From Symsagittifera roscoffensis (taxonomy: Eukaryota > Xenacoelomorpha > Acoela > Convolutidae), in contig NC_087064.1 of assembly GCF_963678635.1 (NCBI RefSeq), positions 55,624,338-55,688,337 on the forward strand: a stretch of DNA of 64,000 bases, given 5' to 3'. The notes under the pieces were generated by a model. The model did not search any database. It saw nothing but the letters and a program-made list of their open reading frames with translations, and was not told the origin of the DNA. The translations under genes were made by a program, and so were the position numbers. Positions within the stretch are counted from its first letter, which is position 1. Each line of letters begins with the position of its first letter. Below, piece after piece: positions 1-11,619 of this stretch.

Positions 1-27
1 TCAATTTCAGTTTAGAAATAATAAATT

Positions 28-86
28 TTTTTCTTAGTTAATTGTAAAGGGTTGTTGTATTTTTTCTTAGTTAATTGTAAAGGGTT
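28..86. repeat. Short direct repeat, two 26-bp copies
   Basis: The same 26 bases, around TTAGTTAATTGTAAAGGG, occur at 28-53 and 61-86, 33 bp apart. It is a local duplication with no coding potential. Confidence 0.8.
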
Positions 87-469
87 AATTGTAATGTAAA
101 TCTAAGGTGGTATCACAAAAGTACACATTTCATAATGTTTTTTTTTCTAATTTCTTGAAATCTCGAAAACAAAAAAAACTTTTCAGCTGATATTTATTCC
201 GTTAGACAATTCGACAGTTTTGGTTTTGGAAGTTTTTGATGACTATCTGTCGGTTTTGCTACTCTATTTGAATTCGTACTTCATTTGTTTTAATTCTGCT
301 GCAAATCATCTCCAGCTTTGTATATTTTCTGTTCAATTTTCGGATTTCTCTTCATAAAACTAGATATTTTATGGCTGCTTTAAGTATTATGCAACGTACG
401 CGTTAGAATCAGTCTTCCGATAAAAATTTCATTGCTATTTTTAAGTACATTTTGTAGATAAACCGGGTT

Positions 470-1290
470 GAGGTGTTCAACCTATGTTTCGACCAACTCG
501 ACCTAAAATGGCAATGTTTCGACCGACTTGACCCAAAAAAGCTAGATTTGACAATTCGACCAAACGAAAACGTGTTCGACAGTTTTTGACGCATGTCAGC
601 TATGTTTTAACCGACTCGAACAAATTCACCATATTACGACCGTCTCAATGAAAAAAAATGCTTTCAACTGTGTTCGTCACCACTAATACTCAAAAAACAT
701 TCTCGATAAATTTCCGACCAAAATTCTTGTTCTAGCTAGGCTTGCTTCGACCAAACCTTGTGTTTGGCTGTTTCGACTGTAATTTCTCTTCGACTATGTT
801 TCCACTGTACTTTGTGTTCCAACATGTTTCAACCAAGTTTTCGACTAAGTATCGATCATGTTGTCGACTATGTTCAGATCATGTTTTCGACTTTGTTTTG
901 ATCTTGTTCTCGACTTTGTTTCCGTTATGTTTTCGATTATGATTCGGGTTTGTGTCCGACATTATGTTCTACTAAGTTTCGGCTTTGTGTTCGACTATAT
1001 GTTTTGATTTAGTGTTCGACTGTGCTTTAAACATGTTTCGACTTTGTATTTGACTTTGTGTGCAACTATCTTTCGAATTAGTGTTCGACTATGTTACGAC
1101 TTTGTGTTTGAGTGGGTTTCGACTATGGGTTCGACTATGTGTTCGATTATGTTTTGCCCATTATTTCGACTATGTTTCGAATTAGTGTTCAACAATAAAG
1201 TGCGTTTTCGACCATGGGTTTTGAGTCGAACAACGACCATGTGTTCAACTGAGTTCTGTCAAAGCATAAGTCGAAAACCTCAACTCGGGA
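470..1290. repeat. Degenerate ~12-bp minisatellite (TTCGACTATGTG-like)
   Basis: Variants of TTCGACTATGTG / TTCGACTTTGTG recur head to tail, most clearly at 760-1250. A looser TTTCGACC-type version runs from about 470. Because the unit is near 12 bp, it opens artificial reading frames on the plus strand (742-942, 1044-1295), which should not be read as genes. Divergence between units suggests an old array. Confidence 0.75.
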
Positions 1291-1299
1291 AATAGCTTC

Positions 1300-2830
1300 C
1301 AACCATAATTTTTGTTCATTTTTGTTTCTTTTTTTTTGGTTTTTACTTGAGATTGACTTTTTTGTTACAGATCATGGATAATTAAATGGAGCACTCTTCT
1401 ACAGGAACTATTTGTATCAGAAGTTCCCAAGGTTTTGATTTCTCGTGGCTTTGAATTGTATTAAAATTGAAGTAAACTATCCATTGAAGATGCACAATGT
1501 AGCCATAAACCTAAGTGTAACCTAACCGCCTAATGCAATTGTAGCGCATAGAAAGCGTGGATGTCACTGATTTTCATTTGATTGCCTTTTTTCGATTTTT
1601 CCTTAGGTGGTTGAGCAAAATAGTTTCAATTGTGCAAATGCTCCAAGCCAAATTTCTGGGCAGAATTTTTTTTTTGATGCGACCGCTCAAAAAGGTAGCC
1701 AAGGAAACATTTTACGCAATTATTTCACGCGTTCTTTTTTAGTTATCAATTTCAGAATAAAAAAAAATCTGAAAAGTTTTGTACTAAATCAAAATGAAGG
1801 AACCTAACTTTTAACCTTGAAAATCCTTACTTTCTAGATTTTCCAATCAGTTACTGGAATTGTAAATGCGGTTGGATTTTAACTTTTTTAAAACTCTCAA
1901 ATCAACAAAACTGTTTCGTCTTATTTAAATTGCTTTTTCAAATTAATCGGGCTGTATGTTGACTACGGATTTAGCACTAACTATTTGAGCACGTTTTGTA
2001 TCGAAAAACTCAGATTTCATTACAAGAATGATAGTGGTAAAAAAAAATGCAAGTTGATGAAATCCTGAACACTTCAAGACATGCGTGAAAACATATGAAG
2101 ATCTCGTCATGTTAAAAAGTTCAGCTGCAAATGGCTGGTCTGAAAAAGCACATAATAATGATCTGAGAGTTTGATTGAGCTAGTTCGAAATGAAACGATA
2201 GTTTTTCAAATCATCCAAGCTAGTTCTTGAATTGTTCTTGAGTCCTCTTACATCAATCTTTTGCGATGTTGGCGCTCATGTTTTTAATCCGTAGAACTGT
2301 CTCAATATTTTTATGCTCAGCGTTGTACATTTTGTCGAAACTTTATCTCTTGATATAATTTAATGACAAAACAATCTTTTTAAAACCCGATGGTCTGTTT
2401 TTTACCAAAATTACAAATTCTCGCCTCCTTGAATGTTAAATTTTAATGACTGAAAAATCAAAAAGTGAAACAAAAAAATGAAACAAAACGCCAGTGCTCC
2501 TATGTGTTTCACCTCAAGGTCTTTCATTGCATGTACCTAGATTATGTAACTGTATATCATCAACTGTGTTGAACCTGTTTTCTTTTCCTTTTACTGTTAG
2601 CCTAATTGTTGTAATAAACTTATTAAATAGTTTCTGAGACGTAAAATGAAAAACACTGACAAGGGAGTTCCAACTAAAGAAATGGCAACAGAAGAGTTGA
2701 GCGTCCAAGCTAACAATGCTATTCCACAGCTACGATTTCATGACCAGACGCCAATCCCTAAATCTTCTTCAAAACGATTTTGTGTCTCCTTCAGCCCGGA
2801 TTTGTAATCAGTATCTGAAGCAAACAAAAA
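1300..2830. other. No gene or repeat recognised
   Basis: AT-rich sequence with only short, unconvincing reading frames. I see no recognisable protein motif, inverted repeat or tandem array. Confidence 0.5.
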
Positions 2831-2860
2831 CCTGAACGAGACTATAGAATCAAACGGTAC

Positions 2861-3475
2861 AAGCCAGTGTATCTCTTAACAATGATACCAACCAGCAACT
2901 GTTTTTTACATGCATACCTTTAAAAGTTGAATGTTCATGCAGATATCTTGGTATTTATCTAGATGCTGAATTATCATTTAATTTTCACCATAATTTCATT
3001 CTATCCAAGCTTAGAAAACAATGTGCCATTGTTACGAAAATTCGTCTTTATGTTCCCAAAACTGTTATGATTGATTATTATGGCTCTAATACGAAGCCCA
3101 TTTTGTAATAAGGAAAATTGGTGTATGGTTGCACTTCGTACGCAAACTTTTTACCTATTTTTTGATCCAAAAGAAAAATATTCGATTGATTTTTTTCAAA
3201 AGAAAGTGTGAAAGCGTTCAACAAGTTTTTAATGATGAAAAGTTTTTAACAGTTCACGAGCTGCATGTGTATGAACATTCCGAAATTTGTTTTGCGATAA
3301 ACAGCAGGAATACGCTCTGAAACTTTTTTAAACGAGTTTTGACCAGAAGGTCAATTTTTATTCTAATGAAAATTCCTGATTTCGAAAGCAAAATTAAAAG
3401 TGCTTCAATTAGTTACAGAGGAGCAAAGCCCTTTAATGTAATTAGACAAAAGTTCCTAATTCCAAAAAAATTTTG
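2861..3475 (+). pseudogene. Non-LTR retrotransposon (LINE), C-terminal reverse transcriptase remnant
   Basis: Several plus-strand frames read as the end of a LINE reverse transcriptase. At about 2940-2970 there is a YLGIYLD motif, the block that follows the RT core in CR1/L2/Jockey-like elements. It is followed by a typical thumb-like stretch to 3108. A VYGCTSYAN block at 3121-3150, an IRLIFFKRKCESVQQVF block near 3180-3225 and an SYRGAKPFNVI block near 3410-3440 follow in the order expected of the family. The frames change and stops interrupt them, so this is a dead fragment. The endonuclease and the RT catalytic core are absent: the copy is 5'-truncated, as is usual for LINEs. Confidence 0.82.
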
Positions 3476-4315
3476 ATCTAGTTTCCAATTCAGATATTCA
3501 ACGCATTGCCCACGAAATTCGTGACTTGTTTATTTTAAGCAATGAGGAGATAATCAAAATTGTCTTTTGTTGACAATTTTTTAATTTTTTTTTGGATGCA
3601 AGGATAATGCCGGAGAATGACAAATGAGAAGTGCCTGCTTGTTTCAGTTTTTTTTTTCTAAGTGTTTTTGTATATGGTTTTTAATGCGCCTTCGGCCTTT
3701 TGAAAACCACACTTGGGGCTTTTTCGCTGGTTCTGCCGCATGGGCTCAGTTGGATGTCTACTGACCGTTTAGCCCCGAATCAGTTCTACTGATGTTAGAG
3801 ATCCTTCAGGGGAGGATGGGACACAGCTAGTAGAAGCAGTAACCGTAGAGCGAACAAGTTCAATTTTCGTTCTTGAATAGGGTGCCTACGACTAGCGAGT
3901 TTCAGAAATTATGAGTGATGAATTTGAACTAACTTTTTATTTAGTTTGATTTTATACCCACTACGATTGAACAATCATTCTAATTATTGAAGCAGAGCTT
4001 GGATTTTATGTCATTAGTCTGTCTAGGCAATTCCTTAAATCTGCTGCTTCATATTTATTCAAATTTGAGTTTTTTTTTCCATTATTTTCTTTTATGTTTT
4101 CAGATTTTTATATTTTTCCTTGTCCTTGAAGATTTCAATTTTCGTCTTTCAAAACGGGCAGTGCTCTGTAACCCAATTGGGTTCGTTAACTAACCCCTCA
4201 CTGTTTTGGTGCTTAATATTTAATTTCTCGTTGTATGCATTTTTACCCTTAACAATGAAAAATAAATTCTTTCCTTCTTTCTTTCTTTCTTTCTTTCTTT
4301 CTTTCAGTGACTATT
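3476..4315 (+). mobile_element. LINE 3' untranslated region ending in a TTTC microsatellite
   Basis: The sequence after the RT remnant is non-coding. It includes a GC-richer patch (3686-3850, with GCGCCTTCGGCC) and ends at an A-rich AATGAAAAATAAA just before a (TTTC)n tract at 4268-4315. A short microsatellite at the 3' end is typical of CR1/L2-type LINEs. I infer that the tract is this element's 3' terminus; no target duplication can be recognised because the 5' end is missing. Confidence 0.6.
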
Positions 4316-6536
4316 AGACGGTGACTTCTTGACTGAGTTTGTCGCAGATTATTCTTTTTAGCAGTTACGCTACTTTTTGGGATATAGGGAGGCTCTTTTG
4401 ATTTAGCCCAGATACTAATCCATTGGGGTTCTAACAGAACAAAGCACCGTGTTAATTCCAACGAATAATAAACATTTTATTCTTTCTAGACTCGTGCAAT
4501 TCCTCCAGTGGCTTCCTCTATTGATTCTTCCGCTCATTTGAGATATATATTGGCTCTCAATTATCCACGACCTTGTTGGTCTTTGAACTGTTTTCGTCAC
4601 GTTCAATTCATTTTCTTGTTGGTGACATGAATTCCTCATACGCTAAAACCTAGATTCTTAGAAGATCTATTCTCGATGTTTTGATAGCAGATCAAGGGTC
4701 TTGTGATCGATAGAACAATTGATCGATCGATATGAGAGATATATGTTTGTTCTATTCAGGTATTTTTCATGATGCTGTCAATCTTGTTCGCGGTATCAAT
4801 AATTTATCGTGTGGTGCAAAAAACATAGGACATCCAAAATTGTCAATTGTAATTGTTTGTAACTCTCGAAAACCCCCATATTTGAAAACAATCTCAGTCT
4901 GCGCTTCTCTGGTTATAAATTTCAGCCATTTCAGCAATGAAATTTATTTTCAGGTTTTTTGTTGTTTTATTTCTGCATCTGCTTTCATTGTGTTTTTTGC
5001 ACTACCAAGCATTTTTGAGCGTTTTTTATAAGATGTTTTTGGGCTCTTTTTAAAATTAAATCTGAGCAATAAAACTTCTGATGAAAATTCAAAAAATCTT
5101 TTTTCGATTAGCTGATTCGTTGGTTTGGCAATTTACCAGTGGATTTCGTCTTTCGATTTTTTTACTCAATTTTTTCTACATAAACTTTTTTTTGCCTCAT
5201 TTCAAGACGACTCATGTTTTTTTTAATTTTGTTGCGATTGCTTGTTTTGAACTGAATGTAATGTCTTAACTTAAATTGAAGACAGATTTGAATTTAAAAA
5301 AATTAATGAAACAAGACCAAAAAACAGTTTCTTTTTCTTCCGGTTTTTGCCGTGCTGGTAATCTGTTTAAAATTAAACAAATGATTGATAACTGTTAAAA
5401 CAATTTTAAAAATGAAGCATTGCTAATTAATAGCAGTGAAATTCTGTAAAAACAAATTTGGACGTCAACATCTAGCTTCTGTCTAATTTCTTATCTAATT
5501 CAGCTTGACAAAAGAAAAACTCAAGCAGGTTTTTGTCGACACATAAACAAATTTTCTTTTTTTCATTATTCAAAGAGTGCAAGTCAATTTATTAGGGCTC
5601 TTAAGAACTTGATTTGATCCCTTATAAGCTTTACTTGAGGTAGTTAAGAGTGACTGAAAGCAAGGACCCTTATTCATGGTTCCTTTCCATTGTTCGAGAG
5701 TGGCCGGAAAAAAACTTTTATCACATTGCTGTTGAACATTTTTTGTATCATTCTCAGTTCTCTCACCAGTTCTCTCACAGGAACTTAAACTGAACAAACT
5801 CAAAATTATAGACATCAAAAACTTGATTTCAATTTTTTGTTCTTTTTTGCTTTTTTTCTCCTGAGATAACTGAGTGTTTTAAGTGTTTACAGTATGTCCT
5901 GCACACAGCGGATGTTTATCGGCATACAACAAAAGTTAGCTTCGGCCGTTTAAAAAGAACAACAAAGGAAGTTAACCATTACTCTGGAATCGTCACCTCC
6001 ATCTTCAAAACGTTATATTTCAATATATTTTTAACATGCAAGGAAACATATTTTTTGCGAAATTCATATTTTCAACAAAAATTTCCATGAAAACCGTTGT
6101 TGCATTTTGCTGAGTTCTATCCAGAAGTGTGTTGATTTTGCACATGTTTTGAAGTTGAAGATTTTTATCAAGATATTTCAGAAGAGACGATTAAAAAGTA
6201 GAATGGTATAACTGCACTCGTTGTCAGAAAAAAGAAGACAGGTGTTTATGTTCTTCTATTTTTCGGAGACCTAACTACTTTCATTTTTCACATGAGAAAA
6301 TTTTTTATCTGCTCTGATTTTATAACTTTTGCTTTGATTTTTGACTGTACTTTATTGTGAGAGTTATGGTCATGGCAGAAAATCTAGTAATCAATGAGCA
6401 AGTTTTCAATCAAACGAAAAGTTGAATCGGTCCAATTCTTTATTCAAGGAGGAACCTTTTTCGCACATTATATGAAATTGAGTTGAGAAAGCCAATTAAA
6501 GCATTTTGCGAGTAAGTTTTTGAATGGAAAAGTGGA
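4316..6536. other. No gene recognised
   Basis: AT-rich DNA with short reading frames on both strands (for example 4732-5031 +, 5570-5818 -). None has a recognisable domain or a partner elsewhere in the window. I see no clear repeat structure. Confidence 0.5.
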
Positions 6537-6892
6537 GGCGGCTATTTAAGGCGAAAACGATTTTAGGCAAAAATAAAAATGTTGAAATTAGGCGAAAATT
6601 TTGATTAGAAAAATGTACACTTTAGCAGAAACTGTATGTGATTCCATTGCTAGATACAAAACAAACGTGGTTTTATTCAAAAAGCAAATCAGCGGTAAAA
6701 CGTGTTGCGATCTTGCCAACAGAGGTTAGGACTCTTGACAAAAATTATAGTCGGTTATCGCCCACCGACGACCTTGAACCGACAACCAGCTTTGTAGTCT
6801 TCAACCGCGTCTTGTCAATGTTATCTAAAAAAAAATTAGGGGGTTTTTGATAAAATGTACACTTTTATTATCAAAAAGTTCGCCGAAACTTA

Positions 6893-8107
6893 CCCGCACC
6901 GGAGTTCCATGAATAATAATCGATTATATTGAATTTTCGTGGTCTGTCTCAATAAATTTCGATAATAATCGATTAAAAAGGGATTATAATGAAACTATTT
7001 TTCTAATCAATAAAGTCCGAATACAATCGATTATAAGCGATTATAATCGATTATTTTTGAAAGAAAAAGAAACTTGTTTTCGAGGCGAAATAATCCGTTT
7101 TTAATTGATTATAATCGATTATAATGGATTTTTCGAGGGGTTATTCTTGAAATTTACAATTTGTTCAAAATTATTTCATTTCCTGTTTAGTGCAGTTGCT
7201 ACGAATTACGTTTCATAAAATTTATATTTCAGAATAAAATTTATATTTTTTTGTCTCTACTTTTTTTAATTCATCGCAGTTTAACTAACACTTCATTTCA
7301 CTGTTTTTTTAACCAAAACACTAGTGAAACTAAATTTTCAGGGGTTTGAATTAGATTTTCATAGCTTTCCTCGCCGGAGTTCCATGGATAATAATTATAA
7401 GTTTTTTTAACCAAGTTTTTTTTACCCCCCCCCCCAGTTTACCGCCACCACCCCCCCCCCCCAGTTTACCGCAAAGTTTACCGCCCCCACCCCCCCAGTT
7501 TATCGCTTACCAGAAAACCCCCCCCCCCCCAGTTAAGCCCCCAGTTTACTACCCCCACCAGTTTACTACCCCCCCACCGCTTACTCCCCCTCCCACCATT
7601 TACCCTCCCCCAGTTTACCAGTCCTCCATTTACCCTCCCCCAGTTTACCCAAAATTTATTTATCCAACCCCCCACAGCTTCTCTTCCCCCCCCCCCCCCC
7701 CCCCCAGCTGAGGGGGAGGGAGGAAGCTTGAGGTGGCGAGGGGATAACGTTGAGACATGCCATGTAGTAAAAGACATGGCATAAATTCTGCAATTTTCTC
7801 GCAAAATTTGCAATATTTTGCAAAAATAGTCGAATTTAGTTCTAAAAATGAAATGGATTATAATGGATTATTTGGGCAAAAATAATCGATTTCATTGACA
7901 AAAATAATGGATTATAATCGATTATAATGGATTTTAATGGATTTTTATTTTTCAAAAAAATCGATTTTAATGACCACATAATCGATTACGTGGTCTAAAT
8001 TTGCCACAATAATGGATTATAATGGATTATAATGGATTATATTGACAACATTTTAGACAACACTTTTCCATTATAATCGATTATTATCCATGGAACTCCG
8101 GTGCGGG
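6893..8107. mobile_element. Inner TIR element with TA flanks and C-rich core
   Basis: The termini are inverted repeats of about 40 bp: CCCGCACCGGAGTTCCATG and then an ATAATAATCGATTATA block on the left, with the reverse complement at 8066-8107 (one early mismatch). A TA dinucleotide lies directly outside both ends (6891-6892 and 8108-8109), as expected of Tc1/mariner-type insertion, though a TA is weak evidence in AT-rich DNA. The interior has many GGATTATAATGGATTATAATCG-like repeats near both ends and a long C-rich tract in the middle. There is no transposase, so it would need mobilisation in trans. Fragments with the same terminus recur near 39615 and 44567. Confidence 0.7.
7420..7710. repeat. 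C-rich low-complexity tract (CCCCCCAGTTTACC-like)
   Basis: About 290 bp with repeated runs of 5-20 C separated by AGTTTACC-type spacers. The opposite strand is correspondingly G-run rich. It generates a spurious Gly-rich frame on the minus strand (7478-7813). It lies at the centre of the inner TIR element. Confidence 0.85.
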
Positions 8108-8157
8108 TAACACTTTTTTTCGCCTAAAACAGTTTTCGCCTAATATATACAGCCCCG

Positions 8158-8617
8158 TGAGAGTGGTGTGCGGTCAGTAAACCGATGTATCAGTAAGTTA
8201 ACAGATCAGTAAATCGAAGTACGTAATAAATATCTGAATTGATTTTTTCAAAGATTTATAGAACTGATCTTTTATGAGCCAAAAAGAAAAACTGGAGGTT
8301 ACAAAGTTTATGAAAAGAATTAATTAATTTCAAATTTGGTTTGAGTTTTTGTACAAAACTGAGACTTCATTCTATGTGATTAATTGAATGATGCAATAAC
8401 TGTGGATTTCTGTGCCTTGCTATTACGTAGTGGGGTCTGTATTTAGACTAAGACAAATACAGATAAACTGCAGACAAATAATGTTTTACCCTATTAGAAT
8501 CGAGATGAGAAAGCAAAGTTTAGAAACAATTAATTATTAATTGGTTATAACAGTATTTGACCGCTTAACTGACGAGTAGGAATACGCGGTTGTCTAAAAA
8601 CTGCTACGTAATCGCTA
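8158..8617. other. No gene recognised
   Basis: Sequence between TIR elements with no recognisable coding or repeat structure, apart from a few CAGTAA-type near repeats at 8175-8215. Confidence 0.5.
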
Positions 8618-8836
8618 TTACGATGGGCTCTTTTTCCTTTTCCCCCCCACCTGCAAATTTTTACATGTAATTTTGTTGACCACCTTGTCCGATTATTATG
8701 AAATTTTACACACAGACTAATAAGGCCACGACAAACATGTTTGGTCTTCATACTCAACCTCGTAAAACCACTCGTTACACTAATATATTGAAGCTCGTGT
8801 GAGGTGGGGGGGAAAAGGAAAAAGAGCCTTACGATG
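8618..8836. mobile_element. 203-bp MITE with perfect 27-bp TIRs and 8-bp target duplication
   Basis: The element occupies 8626-8828. Its termini are perfect inverted repeats of 27 bp (8626-8652 and 8802-8828), beginning GGCTCTTTTTCC and running into a C7 tract. The identical octamer TTACGATG lies immediately outside each end (8618-8625 and 8829-8836), a textbook target-site duplication. Eight-base duplications are made by hAT, P and Merlin-type transposases; the GG start leans towards Merlin but does not decide it. There is no coding capacity. TSD and TIRs are undamaged, so the insertion is probably young relative to its surroundings. Confidence 0.88.
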
Positions 8837-8891
8837 CTACTACTGGATCTTTTGTTATTTTGGTCTTAAAACACTCTGAGTCTTCAATTAC

Positions 8892-10186
8892 TTTTTGTTC
8901 CGACTTTCGATACGAAAGTAACTGAATATTTGTTCCCGGGGTAGGTTTTTTTTCTTCAGACAAATTTCGACTTTTTAACTAGATATTTTTGACAGAATTT
9001 TTTTTATATCATTCGAAAGGTATTGTTAACCTGAGCTCAAATTTGAAAAGAGATTTCACCTGTGATCATTTTTCGTAAAGTTACGGGGGTTTAAAGATTG
9101 CCAGTTTGGCCAATTTGGGACAATTAACGCGCGATATTTCGCGCTATTAACGCGTAAGCGGAGAGGTAATCCGTCTTAGAAATCGGTCCAAATTGTCAAA
9201 AAGAAGCTTATTTGACATAATTGGTTTGTAACAAGGAGCGAAATCTATCCTTTTGTACTTTAAATGGCGTGTGGGGGGATGATTTTCTTAAAAAATTTCA
9301 AAATTTAGCAAAAAAAATCATTTTGTTTTACTTCATTGAATTTTTTAATGTTATCACTGCTCCATAAACCTTAAAAGGCAGTCGGAACATTCAGGGCTTC
9401 GCCCTGATACGAGCAGTCTTGTTGTTGTTTGTTGCAAGATGGCGCCAACTTAAATATTGCCTGTTAGTGGCTTTTTGAGAGCAATACAACCCTGAATGCA
9501 GAGATATCGTTCTGTTTTCTTTTTCTCTCTCATCGCTGATATATATTTTTTTTTTTACAAATTTACAAAATTAAGCGCATGTGCAAAAAAAAATAAAATA
9601 CTTAGCGCCAATAATTGACCAAAAATTGTTGCAGAGTCATTTCAATGTTAACAAGACTGCTCGTATCAGGGCGAAGCCCTGAGTGTTCCGACTGCCTTTT
9701 AAGGTTTATGGAGCAGTAATAACATTAAAAAATTTAATGTAACAAAAAATGAAAAAATTTTTTCTTCTAAAATTTAAATTCATTTTTACGAAAACATCCC
9801 CCCACACGCCATATAAAATACAAAAGGATAGATTTTGCTGCTTGTAAAAAATCAATTATGGCAAATAAGCTTCTTTCAACCAATTTGGAACGATTTCTAA
9901 GAAGGATTAACTCTCCGCTTACGCTTTAATAGCGCGAAATATATCGCGCGTTAATTGTCACAAATTGGCCAACATGGCAATCTTTAAACCCCCATAACTT
10001 TCCGAAAAATGATCATAGGTGAAATATTTTTTTCAAATTTGAGCTCAGGACAACAATACTTTTCGAATGATATAAAATAATTCCGTCAAAAATGGCCAGT
10101 TAAAAAGTCGAAATTTGTCTGATGAAAAAAAACCCACCCCGAGCACAAATATGCCGTTACTTTCGTTTCGAAAGTCGGAACAAAAA
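8892..10186. mobile_element. Foldback (long inverted repeat) element, ~1.3 kb
   Basis: Two arms of roughly 530 bp are near reverse complements: 8892-9422 and 9650-10186, separated by a 227-bp unique centre. The outer ends start TTTTTGTTCCGACTTTCG and end with the reverse complement. Landmarks mirrored in both arms include CAGGGCTTCGCCCTG (itself a small hairpin) at 9391-9405 and near 9668, AACGCGCGATATTTCGCGC, and CCCCCACACGCCAT. The arms have diverged by substitutions and small indels. No transposase is present. This is the structure of a foldback or long-TIR non-autonomous DNA transposon; the superfamily is unknown. Confidence 0.85.
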
Positions 10187-10802
10187 TAGGCGCTGATCAG
10201 AGCATGTTCTAATTGTGTATAATGATTTGATTTAAGGATGCTTTCAAAAACTTACACTCTTTATGGGAAGGGTGCCAAATGTTTTTCAAAGCAAGTATTG
10301 GCGAAAATCAAAAACTCTCACAATCAACAACTAACAGAGAAAACTATCTATCTTGGTTCCAATTTCCAAAATTTGTAACCAATGTAAAGATATCAAGAGA
10401 TTTTTCCAGATTCAAACACAAATAAGTCTAGAAACTCTCATTTTTTCCAGTGTTGCAGCAAATTTGTCCTTTTTAATTACAAGATATGAGAAGAAGAAAA
10501 CAATTCTAAAAACACCTTTTTATTACAATATAAAAACTTCATTTTTGTTTCTACAAGATTTTTTGGTGCTTGTCACTGATCCAACTTTCAAAGAAAAGGA
10601 CGGAGCATTTAGGTTCGGAATTATGTCTTCGCAACATTTCGATCTTTTTTTACACCTAATATGACAAAAATTTTTGTATTGTCAGAAATATGTTGATACA
10701 TAACGGTCAAATTTAATTCTTTTTACCAGTGATGAATTGTTAAATTGTTTTCATTGTTATTATGAACTAATATCTCATCTATAAAGCTTTGAACTAAAGG
10801 TA
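10187..10802. other. No gene recognised
   Basis: AT-rich. A 103-codon plus-strand frame (10353-10664) has no recognisable domain and is interpreted as chance. Confidence 0.45.
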
Positions 10803-11590
10803 TTACTCCCAAAAGCTAACTCGGTTAAGTAATGGCCTAATACGGTATTGGGGACAGTCACAATTTAGATGCCAGCTGCATATATTATTGACATCATACT
10901 GCATTGAAGAAAATCCAAGTATAGCGCAGCAGGCTTGCTTTGAGCCCGGTTGGGTTGAAAAAGTCAATACCAGCAGACATAATTTTGAGTGCGATGCCAT
11001 AACACCTTCAAGTTTTCATGAGTGAGGTATTAGGAACCTCAAAAGCCACAGAGTTTCTCCTAGTTTTTCTGTCGGCAGCATGTTGGACAAAATCATGCCA
11101 GTCGAAATCGTAAAGCGAGTTGATAATCAACGTCCAACTATCTCTAGGGAGAGCCTGAGGGGAACAAAATTGAGTTTTAAAAGTCTTTTTAGCCCATGTC
11201 TTCAGAAAACCCAATCATCCATTTCGTCACCCTTTTATCCATTTTCAAGTATGCGCATGTCTTCAAGTATGGGCACCAACATTCCGATGCAAAAAGTAGT
11301 ATAGGTACAGTCATGCGATTTTATTGGGCCACTTTGGCAGCAAGACCATTGATATTACCGATGTTTCTGCGCACCATGTGGAACACAGATTTTGTCCTGG
11401 CAACCTTTGATTGAACATGTTTTGTCCACCCCAGGTTGCTAGATACTATGACACCAATGTCTTTAATAAGCCTAACAGCAGTTAAGATATCTTCACCAAG
11501 ACTGTATTCGTTTTTCTGGCCTCGAGAGACAAGCTTGCGAAAATTATTGCTTACAAAAAACAAACAACTGTCGACACTTATTGCTGACAA
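10803..11590 (-). pseudogene. Non-LTR retrotransposon (LINE), C-terminal reverse transcriptase remnant, minus strand
   Basis: Three minus-strand frames, in order, read as the C-terminal part of a CR1/Jockey-like reverse transcriptase. 11590-11321 contains YSLG, then KDIGVIVSSNLGWTKHV and MVRRNIGNI, the family's post-core block. A short frame at about 11290-11215 has WCPYLKTCAYLKMDKRVTKW-like sequence. 11214-11008 has a DFDWHDFVQHAADRKTRR block. 11000-10803 ends with a Cys-containing tail. At least two frameshifts and the absence of the RT catalytic core and endonuclease show a 5'-truncated dead copy. It is distinct in sequence from the LINE at 2.9 kb. Confidence 0.8.
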
Positions 11591-11619
11591 AAAACTAGAT
11601 GAAAGTATAGATATACGAC

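Larger units (their letters stand above)
6537..8157. mobile_element. Outer TIR element, host of a nested insertion
   Basis: Imperfect inverted termini flank the inner element. The left end (about 6537-6580) contains TAAGGCGAAAACGATTTTAGG. Its near reverse complement at 8114-8157 contains CCTAA and CGCCTAAAACAGTTTTCGCC. Between the termini there is no transposase-like reading frame, so this is a non-autonomous (MITE-like) element. No convincing target duplication was seen. It is split by the TA-flanked element at 6893-8107. Confidence 0.55.

Noticed and set aside
4732-5031. 99-codon plus-strand frame
   Set aside because: No start context, domain or repeat partner; compatible with chance in this composition.
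7478-7813. 111-codon Gly-rich minus-strand frame
   Set aside because: Produced by the C-rich tract on the plus strand; pure low complexity.
8889-10188. TA target duplication for the foldback element
   Set aside because: The TA on each side is one base out of register with the inverted repeat ends, so it is not convincing.
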